From the NCBI GenBank assembly GCA_017428625.1, contig JAFRQM010000021.1, positions 1-64,000 of the forward strand: a stretch of DNA of 64,000 bases, in the 5' to 3' direction. Made by a program: the position numbers and the translations under genes. The stretch comes from Clostridia bacterium. Lineage in GTDB: Bacteria; Bacillota; Clostridia; Oscillospirales; Acutalibacteraceae. The notes beneath the pieces were generated by a model, which worked only from the letters and a program-made list of their open reading frames with translations, did not search any database and was not told the origin of the DNA. This document shows, piece by piece, positions 26,579-35,218 of this stretch. Position 1 is the first letter of the stretch; each line of letters begins with the position of its first letter.

Positions 26579-26632
26579 ATTATACAGCGCTTTAACGCAT
26601 AAAAGCTTTTAACCGCTAAAGGAGAATTTGAA

Positions 26633-28258
26633 ATGCCCATTACCGATTTACTTACAAAAAACGCCCGTCTCTACGGTGACGATGTGGCGCTCGTTGAAAT
26701 AAATCCGCTTGTGCGCGAACGCCCGGACTGGAAGGAATCCAACCTTGTTGAGGCGGCTCCGCGCGATGTTTACCGCAGGCAGATGACCTGGGGAGAGTTT
26801 GACAAAAAAGCCAACAGCTTTGCCAATCACCTGCTTTACAAAGGCATTAAGCGCGGCGAAAAGGTCGGCATTCTGCTTATGAACTGCATTGAGTGGCTGC
26901 CGATTTATTTCGGCGTTCTTCGCACGGGAGCGATAGTTGTGCCGCTCAATTTCAGATACGCCGCCGATGAAATCGCCTACTGCGTCGATCTCGCGGATAT
27001 TGATGTTCTTGTTTTCGGCCCCGAGTTTACGGAGCGAATTGTTGCCGTTAAAGACAGTATGAGGGTTAAAGAATATTATTATGTAGGCGATGACACCCCC
27101 GATTTCGCGAAAAACTATGAAAAAGAGATAGCCTATTTCACGCGTAAAGACCCGGGCATTGACATAACCGATGATGATGACGCGGCAATCTATTTTTCAT
27201 CGGGTACAACTGGCTTCCCCAAGGCTATTCTTCACAACCATTTAAGCCTGCTCTCATCAAGCGAGGTTGAGCATAAGCACCACGGGCAGACGAGGGATGA
27301 CACCTTCCTTCTTATTCCTCCGCTTTACCACACAGGCGCTAAAATGCACTGGTTCGGCTCGCTTGCCTCCGGCAGCCGCGCGGTTATTCTCAGGGGCGTT
27401 AAACCCGAATGGATAATCAACACCGTTTCGGAAGAGCACTGCACAATCGTATGGCTTCTTGTGCCGTGGGCGCAGGATATTCTTGACGCCGTTGAGCGCG
27501 GCGACATAAAGCTTGAGGATTACAGATTAAGCCAGTGGAGGCTTATGCACATAGGCGCTCAGCCTGTTCCGCCCAGCCTTATACGCCGCTGGAAAAGCTA
27601 TTTCCCTCACCATGAGTATGACACAAACTACGGCCTGAGCGAATCCATCGGTCCCGGCTGCGTTCATCTCGGTGTTGAGAACATTCACAAGGTGGGCGCC
27701 ATAGGCGTGCCCGGCTACAAATGGGAGGTAAAAATTGTTGACTCCGAAGGCAACACCGTTAAGCAGGGCGAGGTCGGCGAACTCTGCGTAAAGGGTAGAG
27801 GCGTTATGAAATGCTACTACAAAGACCCCGACGCGACCGCCGAGGTTCTTAAAGACGGCTGGCTTTACACGGGCGATATGGCAATGCAGGATGAAGACGG
27901 CTTCATATTCCTTGTTGACCGCAAAAAGGATGTTATAATAAGCGGCGGCGAGAATATATATCCCGTTCAGATTGAGGATTTTTTACGCAAGCACGGCTCA
28001 ATAAAGGATGTCGCGGTAATCGGGCTGCCCGACGCGAGGCTGGGTGAAATCACCTGCGCGATAATAGAGGTTAAACCGGGCTTTACCTGCTCGCAGGATG
28101 AAATCAACACTTTCTGCGCGGATCTTCCCAGATACAAAAGGCCGCGAAAAATCATCTTTGCCGAGGTGCCGAGAAACGCTACCGGCAAAATCGAAAAACC
28201 GAAGCTCCGCGACATTTACGCGGGCGGCAGCGTGGTTGCTGCAGAAAACGAGATATAA
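26633..28258 (+). CDS. Acyl-CoA synthetase (class I adenylate-forming enzyme)
   Basis: A 541-residue soluble enzyme that should activate a carboxylic acid with ATP and transfer it to CoA. ATP-binding motif SSGTTGFPKA lies at about 189-198. Further motifs: GLSES, YTGDMA, DRKKDVIISGGENIYP, and the C-terminal catalytic Lys in NATGKIEKP (about 519). The sequence pattern resembles medium/long-chain fatty acid or crotonobetaine/cyclohexanecarboxylate ligases; substrate not determinable. The gene stands alone between its own promoter and a terminator. AAGGAG lies before the ATG. Codons are clearly GC-richer than in the secretion locus just upstream. Confidence 0.9.
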   Translation: MPITDLLTKNARLYGDDVALVEINPLVRERPDWKESNLVEAAPRDVYRRQMTWGEFDKKANSFANHLLYKGIKRGEKVGILLMNCIEWLPIYFGVLRTGAIVVPLNFRYAADEIAYCVDLADIDVLVFGPEFTERIVAVKDSMRVKEYYYVGDDTPDFAKNYEKEIAYFTRKDPGIDITDDDDAAIYFSSGTTGFPKAILHNHLSLLSSSEVEHKHHGQTRDDTFLLIPPLYHTGAKMHWFGSLASGSRAVILRGVKPEWIINTVSEEHCTIVWLLVPWAQDILDAVERGDIKLEDYRLSQWRLMHIGAQPVPPSLIRRWKSYFPHHEYDTNYGLSESIGPGCVHLGVENIHKVGAIGVPGYKWEVKIVDSEGNTVKQGEVGELCVKGRGVMKCYYKDPDATAEVLKDGWLYTGDMAMQDEDGFIFLVDRKKDVIISGGENIYPVQIEDFLRKHGSIKDVAVIGLPDARLGEITCAIIEVKPGFTCSQDEINTFCADLPRYKRPRKIIFAEVPRNATGKIEKPKLRDIYAGGSVVAAENEI

Positions 28259-28279
28259 AAAACAAAATATAAAAACAGA

Positions 28280-28308
28280 GCAGGAGGCGAAAAACCTCCT
28301 GCTTTTTT
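28280..28308 (+). terminator. Rho-independent terminator of the acyl-CoA synthetase gene
   Basis: An 8 bp stem (GCAGGAGG with its complement, 28280-28287 and 28295-28302) is followed by TTTTTT. Confidence 0.85.
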
Positions 28309-28317
28309 GCGTTTAAG

Positions 28318-28626
28318 TTAAAATATAATAAGCTCCGCAACAAACACAACGGCGCAGCAGGCGGCGGATACAGCGATAAGATTCGCTCCCGCCAGAGCGA
28401 GTATAATACCGGCCGCGAGGGCAGCCGCGCCCGAAACCGGGCTTTTGGTTGCCTCGATAATCGCCGGGAATGTCATTACCGAAAGTATTACATAAGGCAC
28501 ATAATATAGAAAAGACTGAATAAAGCGGTTTGTTATCTTTTTGCGTATAAGCGTCATGGGGAGCATACGGATAAGGTAGCTCACCGCCGCCATAACAAGA
28601 ATGTAGATGTAAGCGTTATACCTCAT
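28318..28626 (-). CDS. azlD: AzlD-family branched-chain amino acid export subunit
   Basis: A 102-residue membrane protein with three hydrophobic helices, fitting AzlD, the small partner of AzlC in branched-chain amino acid efflux. The start at 28626 is chosen because it has a GGGGAGG site and overlaps the azlC stop by 11 bases; a longer in-frame reading adds a charged tail with no support. If azlC is truly broken, this gene is left without its partner. Confidence 0.85.
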   Translation of the reverse strand: MRYNAYIYILVMAAVSYLIRMLPMTLIRKKITNRFIQSFLYYVPYVILSVMTFPAIIEATKSPVSGAAALAAGIILALAGANLIAVSAACCAVVFVAELIIF

Positions 28627-29338
28627 TTCGCGCCTCCCCTTCCTCATCCTTTTTCGGGAAGAGAACAGCCGCCGCGGCTGAAATAACAACAGTGAGAATA
28701 ATTGTTCTTGTGCCCGTTGAAAGGTTTTTTATTAACGGCGCGTACTGAGCGAGAGCGCTCAGCGCGAAACAGATTGCGACAAGGCCGGCTATTACCCGGT
28801 TCTTTTTGGCGGGCGGAATAATAATGGCTATAAACATTCCGAAAAGCGCTACGCTCAGCGCGGAAACGGCGCGGCCGGGCAGAACATCGCCCGCGAGCAC
28901 GCCCACGGAGGTTCCCACGGCCTAGGCGGGGGCGGATGCAAGAAGGGTGCCGTAAGCGTAACCGGGGTTTACATAACCCTGCCGTGCTATGTTGAGCGCG
29001 AAAAGCTCATCGGTTACAAAATAAGAGAGCGTAAAGCGGTGAAACGGCTTCATTGAAGGTGAAAGTCGCTGGCTGAGAGCGGCGCTCATAAGCATATACC
29101 GGCAGTTCGCCACAAAAATCATTACCGCCATTTCAATAAGAGAGCCGTTTTCGCGTATTACCGTAAACCCCGCGTATTCGCCTGCCGAGGCAAGGTTGGA
29201 GGCGCTCGCGACAAAGGCGGCAAGCGCGCTTAAGCCCGACGCTTCAGCCGTAATTCCGAGAGAAAAGGCAACCACAAAATAGCCGAGGCCCACAGGCACT
29301 CCGTCACGCAAACCGCTCAAAAAATCCTTTTTATTCAT
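28616..29338 (-). pseudogene. azlC: azlC, interrupted by an in-frame TAG
   Basis: A 240-codon reading frame for an AzlC-family amino acid exporter starts at 29338 (DGVPVGLGYFVVAFSLG near the N-terminus, YFVTDELFA, GTLLASAPA). A TAG occurs at 28924-28922. The same frame continues without any shift through VGTSVGVLAGDVLPGRA and GMFIAIIIP to the stop at 28618-28616. The codon reads TAG where Trp (TGG) would be natural, so one base change explains the break. TAG serves as an ordinary stop elsewhere in this window (24552, 14421), so recoding is unlikely. It overlaps both neighbours, as translationally coupled genes do. Confidence 0.85.
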
Positions 29339-29843
29339 TACTGTATAAATATCCTTTTTCAAGTGCGAAATTTTCAAGTTCCACCCCGTTGACATAAACG
29401 CCCTCAACAACCGAGTACCTGTAAAAGCAGCGGATTTCAACCGTAACATCGTTAGTTTTTATAAATGTTTCAAGGGCGTCCGTGGCGGAAAACACGCCGT
29501 CATATTCCGCGGCGAAAGCAAGCTGAGACTCTTTGCCTTTAAAGCGGTATGTAACCCAGCCGTCGCGCGAGGAGAAGTCATAAGAAAAGTAGTTTCCGTC
29601 CGCGTCGGTTGCCGAAACACTGCGCTTTAGCCGCGATGCGTCAACGGGAGCAACCCTCATATCAAGCTGATAAGAAGGCTCGTCTTCATCATAGGAGTAA
29701 TTATAGAGATAAGCCGTTGTCGCTTTAAATTCCGCCTCTGTGCCGAATTTTTCAACAATCTGCGTCAGCCCGAGAGGGGAGAGAAGAACGGCAAGGGCGA
29801 GAACAATCTGAAAAGCGAGGGCGGCAAAAAGTTTTTTACGCAT
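29331..29843 (-). CDS. Predicted exported protein, partner of the HTH-membrane gene
   Basis: A 170-residue protein with an uncleaved or signal-like N-terminal helix (about 4-25) and an outer beta-rich domain. The start at 29843 has an AGGAGGG site; a longer reading has none. It overlaps the upstream gene by 8 bases and azlC by 8 bases. Proteins of this size next to DUF2157-type membrane proteins are often of the GDYXXLXY type, but that motif is not seen here. Function unknown. Confidence 0.65.
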   Translation of the reverse strand: MRKKLFAALAFQIVLALAVLLSPLGLTQIVEKFGTEAEFKATTAYLYNYSYDEDEPSYQLDMRVAPVDASRLKRSVSATDADGNYFSYDFSSRDGWVTYRFKGKESQLAFAAEYDGVFSATDALETFIKTNDVTVEIRCFYRYSVVEGVYVNGVELENFALEKGYLYSNE

Positions 29844-31269
29844 TTGCGTTACCCTCCTTTGTGTCTGCTTTGTGAAGAGAACGCACAAGACGGCTGTTCA
29901 CAATAAGAACAACAATGCCTGCCGCCATAACCGAAAGCCCTTTAAACAAGGGCGAAATCTCACTGAATATAATCAGAAACAGCGCCACCGCGCAGACGGT
30001 CAGCATACCCGTGTTTGTGCGGATAAGTGAATTTGCCCTGACGCCCGCAACAATTATTATTGAACCGAGAATCAGCGAGAGAATAATTGCGGGCGCGGTA
30101 AATGTTTTGTCAATGTTTTCTCTGCCTGCACAGAAAAAAACAATAAAAGCGAATACGGGCATAAACGCTGACTCAACACTGTTAAGAACAGTCAGGCGAT
30201 CCTTTGCAAAGGCATAAACAGCCGGGCAGGCGACCGCAAGAGCCGCGGCAATAAAAAGGCACACATAAACAGCAGGTGTGCCTTCAACGGCGTTGTCTGC
30301 GGCAATTAAAAATGTAAGAACAAGCACGCACACCGCAAGACCGGCTTCGGCATATATTCGGGCACCAGGTATAAACGAGTCCGCGCATATAACCGCGGCG
30401 GCAAAAACCGCGCCGAGAAGAACAATAACAAAATACTCAAGCGCAAGGCTGCCGTCGATGTTATAAGCAAAAATGCAAATATGCACAAACGCGCTGACAG
30501 CCGCCGCCAAACCCGTGATTATTTTAAGAAATCTTGTTCTTACATCGGATTGCGGGAAGCGTTTTGCAAGAAGCAGCAGGAACGCCGCGAGAACGGCAAT
30601 GTGAATAATTCCGATAACAAGCGATGCCGCTGTTCCCGCAGTAGTCTGCATATAAAAAGCAAAATGTGTTACCGCGTAGATTTCGGTCAGAAAAGGCACA
30701 ATCGCCTTCATTATTAAAACAACCGGCAGAACGGAAATAATTGTAAGCAGAAGCATTGCGTCTGCCTCAAGCCCCGAATTGCGCGAGCCGAAAGCGAGGG
30801 CGAGGGTGATAACCGTGCCGGCGGTCCAGGCGGCGGCGCCGCCCTCGTTCCATATCATGCTGCCGTTCTTTTTGCTTTTCGCAAAAAACGCGCAGGCAAA
30901 CCCCGCAAGCAGGGGAATAAACGAGAGAATATCCCTTATCGCCTCAAGTTTACGGTAAAGGGTGATAAACAGAATAACAACACCGGCTATAGTCAGAAGA
31001 GAACCCATTACCGCCAGCGCAATTGCCAGAACACTTCTGTTTGAACCCGGCTTCTGAGCCGGTTTTGTTTTTCTGCCGTAAATAAGGGTTTCCGCTTCGG
31101 TGCCGAGCGCGGCGGCGATGGATTTAAGCGTTTCAACATCGGGCGCAATACGCCCGCTCTCCCAGCCGAGAACAGTAATTTCATCAACGCCCGCAATCCC
31201 GGCAAATCCGGTAACGCTCAAGCCCGAATTTAACCTCTGCCGTTTTATGTTTTTTGCAATTTCACTCAA
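29836..31269 (-). CDS. XRE-type HTH domain fused to a DUF2157-like polytopic membrane protein
   Basis: A 477-residue protein. Residues about 5-60 form an XRE-type helix-turn-helix (LSVTGFAGIAGVDEITVLGWESG). Residues about 78-465 have about twelve membrane helices with the DUF2157-like motif EGGAAAWTAGTVI. A DNA-binding domain on a polytopic membrane protein suggests a membrane-tethered regulator, but direct evidence is lacking. The start is TTG at 31269 with AGGCGGGTG upstream. It heads a four-gene overlapping operon ending with azlC and azlD. Confidence 0.75.
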   Translation of the reverse strand: MSEIAKNIKRQRLNSGLSVTGFAGIAGVDEITVLGWESGRIAPDVETLKSIAAALGTEAETLIYGRKTKPAQKPGSNRSVLAIALAVMGSLLTIAGVVILFITLYRKLEAIRDILSFIPLLAGFACAFFAKSKKNGSMIWNEGGAAAWTAGTVITLALAFGSRNSGLEADAMLLLTIISVLPVVLIMKAIVPFLTEIYAVTHFAFYMQTTAGTAASLVIGIIHIAVLAAFLLLLAKRFPQSDVRTRFLKIITGLAAAVSAFVHICIFAYNIDGSLALEYFVIVLLGAVFAAAVICADSFIPGARIYAEAGLAVCVLVLTFLIAADNAVEGTPAVYVCLFIAAALAVACPAVYAFAKDRLTVLNSVESAFMPVFAFIVFFCAGRENIDKTFTAPAIILSLILGSIIIVAGVRANSLIRTNTGMLTVCAVALFLIIFSEISPLFKGLSVMAAGIVVLIVNSRLVRSLHKADTKEGNANA

Positions 31270-31299
31270 ATTATCACCCGCCTTTCCGAGTATATTTCC

Positions 31300-31327
31300 A
31301 TTATATCACAATAACCGTTTTTTACAA
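31300..31327 (-). promoter_or_regulatory. Promoter of the HTH-membrane/azl operon
   Basis: Minus-strand TTGTAA (31327-31322) and TATAAT (31305-31300), spacing 16. The -35 region is part of an 18-base sequence that recurs at another promoter (47145-47162). Confidence 0.65.
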
Positions 31328-31339
31328 TATCCAACATCC

Positions 31340-31620
31340 AAACGGTAGGGCGGGATGACCACATCCTGCCGTTCATCTGAAAATCAATACCCAAAATCCG
31401 AAACGTAGGGCACGGATATATCCGTGCTGCTTCCTTGCCTCCACCTTTTGGGGGGGAGGTGTCTTGCCAGCAGCCAAGACGGAAGGGGCGCTGTCATTCA
31501 CACGCAAAAATGCAACAAACTCCAAACTCAACGGAACGCATATATGCGTTTCCTGCAACCGTTCTTTAAAGCCTGCGCCGTAAGGAACGCCGTTCGGCGT
31601 TCCGCCCATGTCCTTACTTT
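31340..31620. repeat. Intergenic region with palindromic repeat units
   Basis: No convincing gene lies in 31,328-31,664. The stretch holds several palindromes: CACGGATATATCCGTG (near 31,412), AACGCATATATGCGTT (near 31,535), GGAACGCCGTTCGGCGTTCC (near 31,583), and a G-rich unit at about 31,439-31,495. The G-rich unit resembles the intergenic repeat at 43,176-43,222. Such units are common between genes in gut Clostridia. An open frame across part of it has no ribosome site and no domain. Confidence 0.55.
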
Positions 31621-31664
31621 TCACTGCCGAATGTTGAAATCAAACCGTAAAAACAGCATAACAC

Positions 31665-31694
31665 AACGCCGCAACGGGCATCCGTTGCGGCGTT
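31665..31694 (-). terminator. Terminator downstream of the CobW-type gene
   Basis: A perfect 13 bp stem (31665-31677 with 31682-31694, AACGCCGCAACGG and complement) lies 16 bases after the gene's stop. The T tract on the minus strand is interrupted. Confidence 0.7.
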
Positions 31695-31709
31695 ATCTTT
31701 GTTATTCAA

Positions 31710-33017
31710 TTACAGCACATCATCCGCTATGCAGTTGTCAAGGGCGGCAAATATGGCTTTCTTATCCATATTTCTGCCGATGAAAACAAGCTTTACGCAG
31801 CGGTCGCCGTAAACGGGGTCCCACGCGGCGGCTATGTCGGGGTTTTGTTCGAGAATAACCTTTTTCTCTTTTTCGGGGAAGGCGGCTATCCAGCTGCCGT
31901 CGCCCCTCGCGGTTTTCTGCCTGCCGCTCTGCTCAAAAATATAGGCGGTCTGCGGGTCGTCCTCAATCCAGAAAAGACCCTTCGCGCGTATAACATTTTC
32001 AGGCCAGTGACCGAAAACGAAATCCTCGAATTTATCTTTTGAAAACGGCTTTACTGTCTGATAAACAAAGGTGCCTATGCCGTATTCCTCCGCCTCGCCC
32101 TCATCGTGGTGATGGTGGTGATGATGGTGCCCGCCGTGGTGATGTTCGTGTTCGTCGTCATCGTCGTCTTCGTCATCGTGGTCATGGTGATGATGTTCGT
32201 GCTCATCGTCATCATCATCGTCTTCGTCATCGTCGTGGTGATGCTCATGTTCATCATCATCGTCATCATTTTCAGCCTGAAAAGCCTTGATCCATCCGGC
32301 GCTCTCAAAAATCTTTTCATAATCGAAACGCCCCGTGGAAAGAATATCGGCAACATCTACAACGCCGTTTTCGGTTTCAATTATTTTTGCTTCGGGCTGA
32401 AGTGCTTTTATAACCTCAAGCACAGTCTTTTTTTCTTCATCAGTTACAAGGTCAAGTTTGTTGAGAATGATTGTTGTGCAGTATTCAATCTGCTGAATAA
32501 GCAGGTTTTCAATGTCGTCTTCTTCAAGGTTCTTGTTGAGAAGAGCCTTGCCGGAACCGAACTCGTCAGCCATACGCTTAGCGTCAACAACGGTTGTTAT
32601 GTTGTCAAGGTAGGCAACGCCCGGGATTTTCACGCTCGGGTCTGTGCCGTCAAGCATACAGATTGAGTTGGCAATCGGCGCGGGTTCGCAGATGCCCGAT
32701 GCTTCAATCAGAATATAGTCGAATTTTTTGCTTTTTGCCAGGTCGATTATCTGGTTCATAAGGTCAGTGGCGAGCGTGCAGCAGATGCAGCCGTTTGACA
32801 GGGGAACAAGACTGTCGTTGCCCTGAACGGAACCGCCCCTCTGAATGAGTGTTTCATCAATATTCACTTCGCCTATGTCGTTGACGATTACCGCAACCTT
32901 GTAACCATCCTGGTTTGAGAGAACATGGTTGAGAAGCGTGGTTTTGCCCGCGCCGAGGTAACCCGTCAGAAGCGAAACGGGAACAAGTTTTTTCTTGTTG
33001 TTGAGTATTCTTAACAT
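31710..33017 (-). CDS. CobW/G3E-family GTPase with His/Asp-rich metal-binding stretch
   Basis: A 435-residue metallochaperone-type GTPase. Walker A GYLGAGKTT (19-27) and the metal-binding CICC motif (77-80) are present, with NKLD as the base-recognition motif. An extremely His/Asp/Glu-rich insertion (about residues 247-309) precedes the C-terminal CobW domain (HFG-like HWPENVIRAKG). This class inserts or delivers metals, mostly zinc (YciC/ZagA), sometimes cobalt or nickel. The insertion should buffer many divalent ions. Expression from a strong promoter; no clear Zur box was found by eye. The gene is monocistronic. Confidence 0.9.
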   Translation of the reverse strand: MLRILNNKKKLVPVSLLTGYLGAGKTTLLNHVLSNQDGYKVAVIVNDIGEVNIDETLIQRGGSVQGNDSLVPLSNGCICCTLATDLMNQIIDLAKSKKFDYILIEASGICEPAPIANSICMLDGTDPSVKIPGVAYLDNITTVVDAKRMADEFGSGKALLNKNLEEDDIENLLIQQIEYCTTIILNKLDLVTDEEKKTVLEVIKALQPEAKIIETENGVVDVADILSTGRFDYEKIFESAGWIKAFQAENDDDDDEHEHHHDDDEDDDDDDEHEHHHHDHDDEDDDDDEHEHHHGGHHHHHHHHDEGEAEEYGIGTFVYQTVKPFSKDKFEDFVFGHWPENVIRAKGLFWIEDDPQTAYIFEQSGRQKTARGDGSWIAAFPEKEKKVILEQNPDIAAAWDPVYGDRCVKLVFIGRNMDKKAIFAALDNCIADDVL

Positions 33018-33059
33018 TTCGGACTCCTTTGCCTTTTAAACTGTAAAATAACAGGTAAT

Positions 33060-33088
33060 ATAATACAACCCGCGTTGATAAAAGTCAA
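33060..33088 (-). promoter_or_regulatory. Sigma-A promoter of the CobW-type gene
   Basis: Minus-strand TTGACT (33088-33083) and TATTAT (33065-33060), spacing 17. Confidence 0.7.
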
Positions 33089-33240
33089 GCAAACCGGAGG
33101 CGGAATTCAACTGCCGAAAAGCACAGATTTAACAAATATAATGTTACTTTACAAACTGCCGTAAATAATATAATATATAAATTAAGTTATTTTATGAAAT
33201 TATGTGAAAAATACACAAAACATTATGGATGTGAAACCGG

Positions 33241-34317
33241 ATGTTCTCAACAACCCCCGTTGTTTACGCTGTCGGAAACGAATATCAGATTATTTTTTAT
33301 GTCCGCTGTTGCGCTTACGCGAAAATCACAGTCGGCGGCATAGATTTTGATGACTGTGTATGCGGCGTAATGCGTTCGGCAAAAGGAATCAGAAAAATCA
33401 CCGTGCCGCAAAAACTGCTTGACAAAGCGGAAGAATACACGCTGGTTATTCAGCCGGTAGTCGCCCGCCTTGCCTACAGAACGCAGGTCATAAAAACAAT
33501 CGAAAAAAAATACCGGTTTAACCCCGTGAAATCAGGCTGCGAAATCAGGGCGTTTATGACGGGCGACGCTCACGGCAACGCGGAGCGCTCAATAAAAGCC
33601 GCAAAGACTTTCGGCAGGTTTGATTTTCTGATTGTCAACGGCGATATGTCAAACAAATGCGAGAAAATCCGCAGTTTTGAAACCCATCACAATGTTGCGG
33701 CTCAGCTCACCGGCGGCAAAATCCCTGTGGTTTACGCACGGGGCAACCACGAAAACAGAGGTGCGGCGGCTGAACTTATTTATGACTACATCCCGTTAAA
33801 AGACGGCAAAACATACTATACATTCCGCCTCGGCTCAATATGGGGGCTTGTGCTCGACTGCGGCGAAGACAAACAGGATGAAAATGTCGAATACGGCGGC
33901 AGCGTCCGCTTTCACTCGTTCAGACAGGAACAGACGGATTATATCCGTGAGATAATCGCAAACGCGAAAAATGAATCTGACGCCCAAGGTGTTGAACACC
34001 GTGTGATTGTTTCTCACATTCCGTTTATCCGCGATATGAACAAGCCTTTCACCATTGAGAATGAAACATACAGTGAGTGGGCTGAAATTCTTAAACAGAT
34101 AAAGCCAGAAGCAATTATTTCCGCTCATATGCACACCTATGAGATTATGCGCGATGACGCAAAATCCGCCCGCTTCCCTGCTCCGTGCCCTACGGTTGTG
34201 GGCACCGAGTGTCGCGATGAATACTTGGGGGCGACCGGACTGATATTTGAAAAAGAAGGAATCACCGTTAAATTCATCACAAGCGCGGGTGAGACGGTGC
34301 TCTCCGAAAAAATATGA
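33241..34317 (+). CDS. Calcineurin-like metallophosphoesterase
   Basis: A 358-residue protein. An N-terminal beta-sandwich-like region (about 1-95) precedes the phosphoesterase domain: GDAHGN (about 107-112), NGDMSNK, RGNHE (about 165-169) and SAHMHTYE (about 292-299), which bind two metals. No signal peptide, so the enzyme is cytosolic; the substrate is unknown. An in-frame stop directly upstream fixes the ATG at 33241, although no good ribosome site is visible. TTTACA at 33148 and TATAAT-like bases at 33169 (short spacing) may be the promoter. It heads an operon with two membrane proteins and a GPH transporter. Confidence 0.85.
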   Translation: MFSTTPVVYAVGNEYQIIFYVRCCAYAKITVGGIDFDDCVCGVMRSAKGIRKITVPQKLLDKAEEYTLVIQPVVARLAYRTQVIKTIEKKYRFNPVKSGCEIRAFMTGDAHGNAERSIKAAKTFGRFDFLIVNGDMSNKCEKIRSFETHHNVAAQLTGGKIPVVYARGNHENRGAAAELIYDYIPLKDGKTYYTFRLGSIWGLVLDCGEDKQDENVEYGGSVRFHSFRQEQTDYIREIIANAKNESDAQGVEHRVIVSHIPFIRDMNKPFTIENETYSEWAEILKQIKPEAIISAHMHTYEIMRDDAKSARFPAPCPTVVGTECRDEYLGATGLIFEKEGITVKFITSAGETVLSEKI

Positions 34318-34351
34318 ATAATTACCACTTTAAAAGAATGGAGTTGATACA

Positions 34352-35218
34352 TTGAAATGTCCCAAATGCGGGGGCGAGATAGCGTTTTTCGATCTCAAAC
34401 CGAACTGTAAGCACTGCGGCGTTAATATTATGTATTACACGCAGAACGACGGCCTTATGCGTGACGCCAAACGCACGGAGCTTGAAAGCGCCGTTGCCCG
34501 TATGGTTATTGCGCGCATAAAAGCGCAGTTCATAGGCGGCAAACTTCAGATTGCGAGAATGATTTTTGCCCTGCTTGGAGTATGTGCGCTGCTTGTTCCC
34601 TTTGCCTCTGTCCGTTATTCCGTTCCGTTTTATGACGGCTCGTTTTCAGCCGGGCTTATCGGAATAATACGGGGCTTTAGCGGCGGTTCTATTATGAAAC
34701 TTCCGGATTTCATCGGCAGCACGCTTTTCGGTCAGCACACAACTCTCATTTTTGTGGCCTTTATTCTGATTGTCGTGTGCTTCATTATTGACCTGGTTGT
34801 TTTCTGCGCATTTCTGCTTGGGTTTATGAACCTCACAAAAAGCGCAAGGGCTATGAAAAACTGGTCGCTTGCAGGAGCGATTATTTCCGTTGTTGTTCAG
34901 ATTGCGGTTGTGGTGCTGAACATTATTTCAAAAGATTCGCTTTCATCACAGTTCAGAATGGGCTTCGGCGCTCTTGTCTGTCTCGCGGCTTACCTCATAA
35001 TGTTTTTTATAAACAAAGCCATTCTCAAGAAGGGTATTGAGCCCGCTTACAGAGAAAACGATTTAAAGCGTAAAGAGATGCTTAAAAAAGTCCGCACAGG
35101 CGAGGTTGACATTGACACCCTCCCGCTTCCCGTTTTCGAAAGCGACGAAGAGCGTGAAGAAAGGCTGAATGCTCTCAAAGAAGCGCTGAAAGTTGAAGAG
35201 GAGGGCAAAGAGTTATGA
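34352..35218 (+). CDS. Zinc-ribbon membrane protein
   Basis: A 288-residue protein. An N-terminal zinc ribbon (CPKCGG...CKHCG, residues 3-21) faces the cytosol, followed by four membrane helices (about 70-235) and a charged C-terminal tail. The TTG start at 34352 follows GGAG; an upstream ATG is in another frame. The following gene overlaps by four bases (ATGA). No family name recognised. Confidence 0.75.
   Translation: MKCPKCGGEIAFFDLKPNCKHCGVNIMYYTQNDGLMRDAKRTELESAVARMVIARIKAQFIGGKLQIARMIFALLGVCALLVPFASVRYSVPFYDGSFSAGLIGIIRGFSGGSIMKLPDFIGSTLFGQHTTLIFVAFILIVVCFIIDLVVFCAFLLGFMNLTKSARAMKNWSLAGAIISVVVQIAVVVLNIISKDSLSSQFRMGFGALVCLAAYLIMFFINKAILKKGIEPAYRENDLKRKEMLKKVRTGEVDIDTLPLPVFESDEEREERLNALKEALKVEEEGKEL

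Noticed and set aside
28922..28924. TAG as a recoded sense codon in azlC
   Set aside because: Other genes in the window end normally with TAG and no recoding structure was seen; mutation or sequence error is simpler.
31424..31783. Open frame of 119 codons in the intergenic repeat region
   Set aside because: It crosses several palindromes and a terminator, has no ribosome site and encodes no recognisable domain.
32106..32666. Val-rich plus-strand open frame of 186 codons
   Set aside because: Complement of the His/Asp repeat of the CobW-type gene; the hydrophobic look is produced by reversed GAT/CAT codons.
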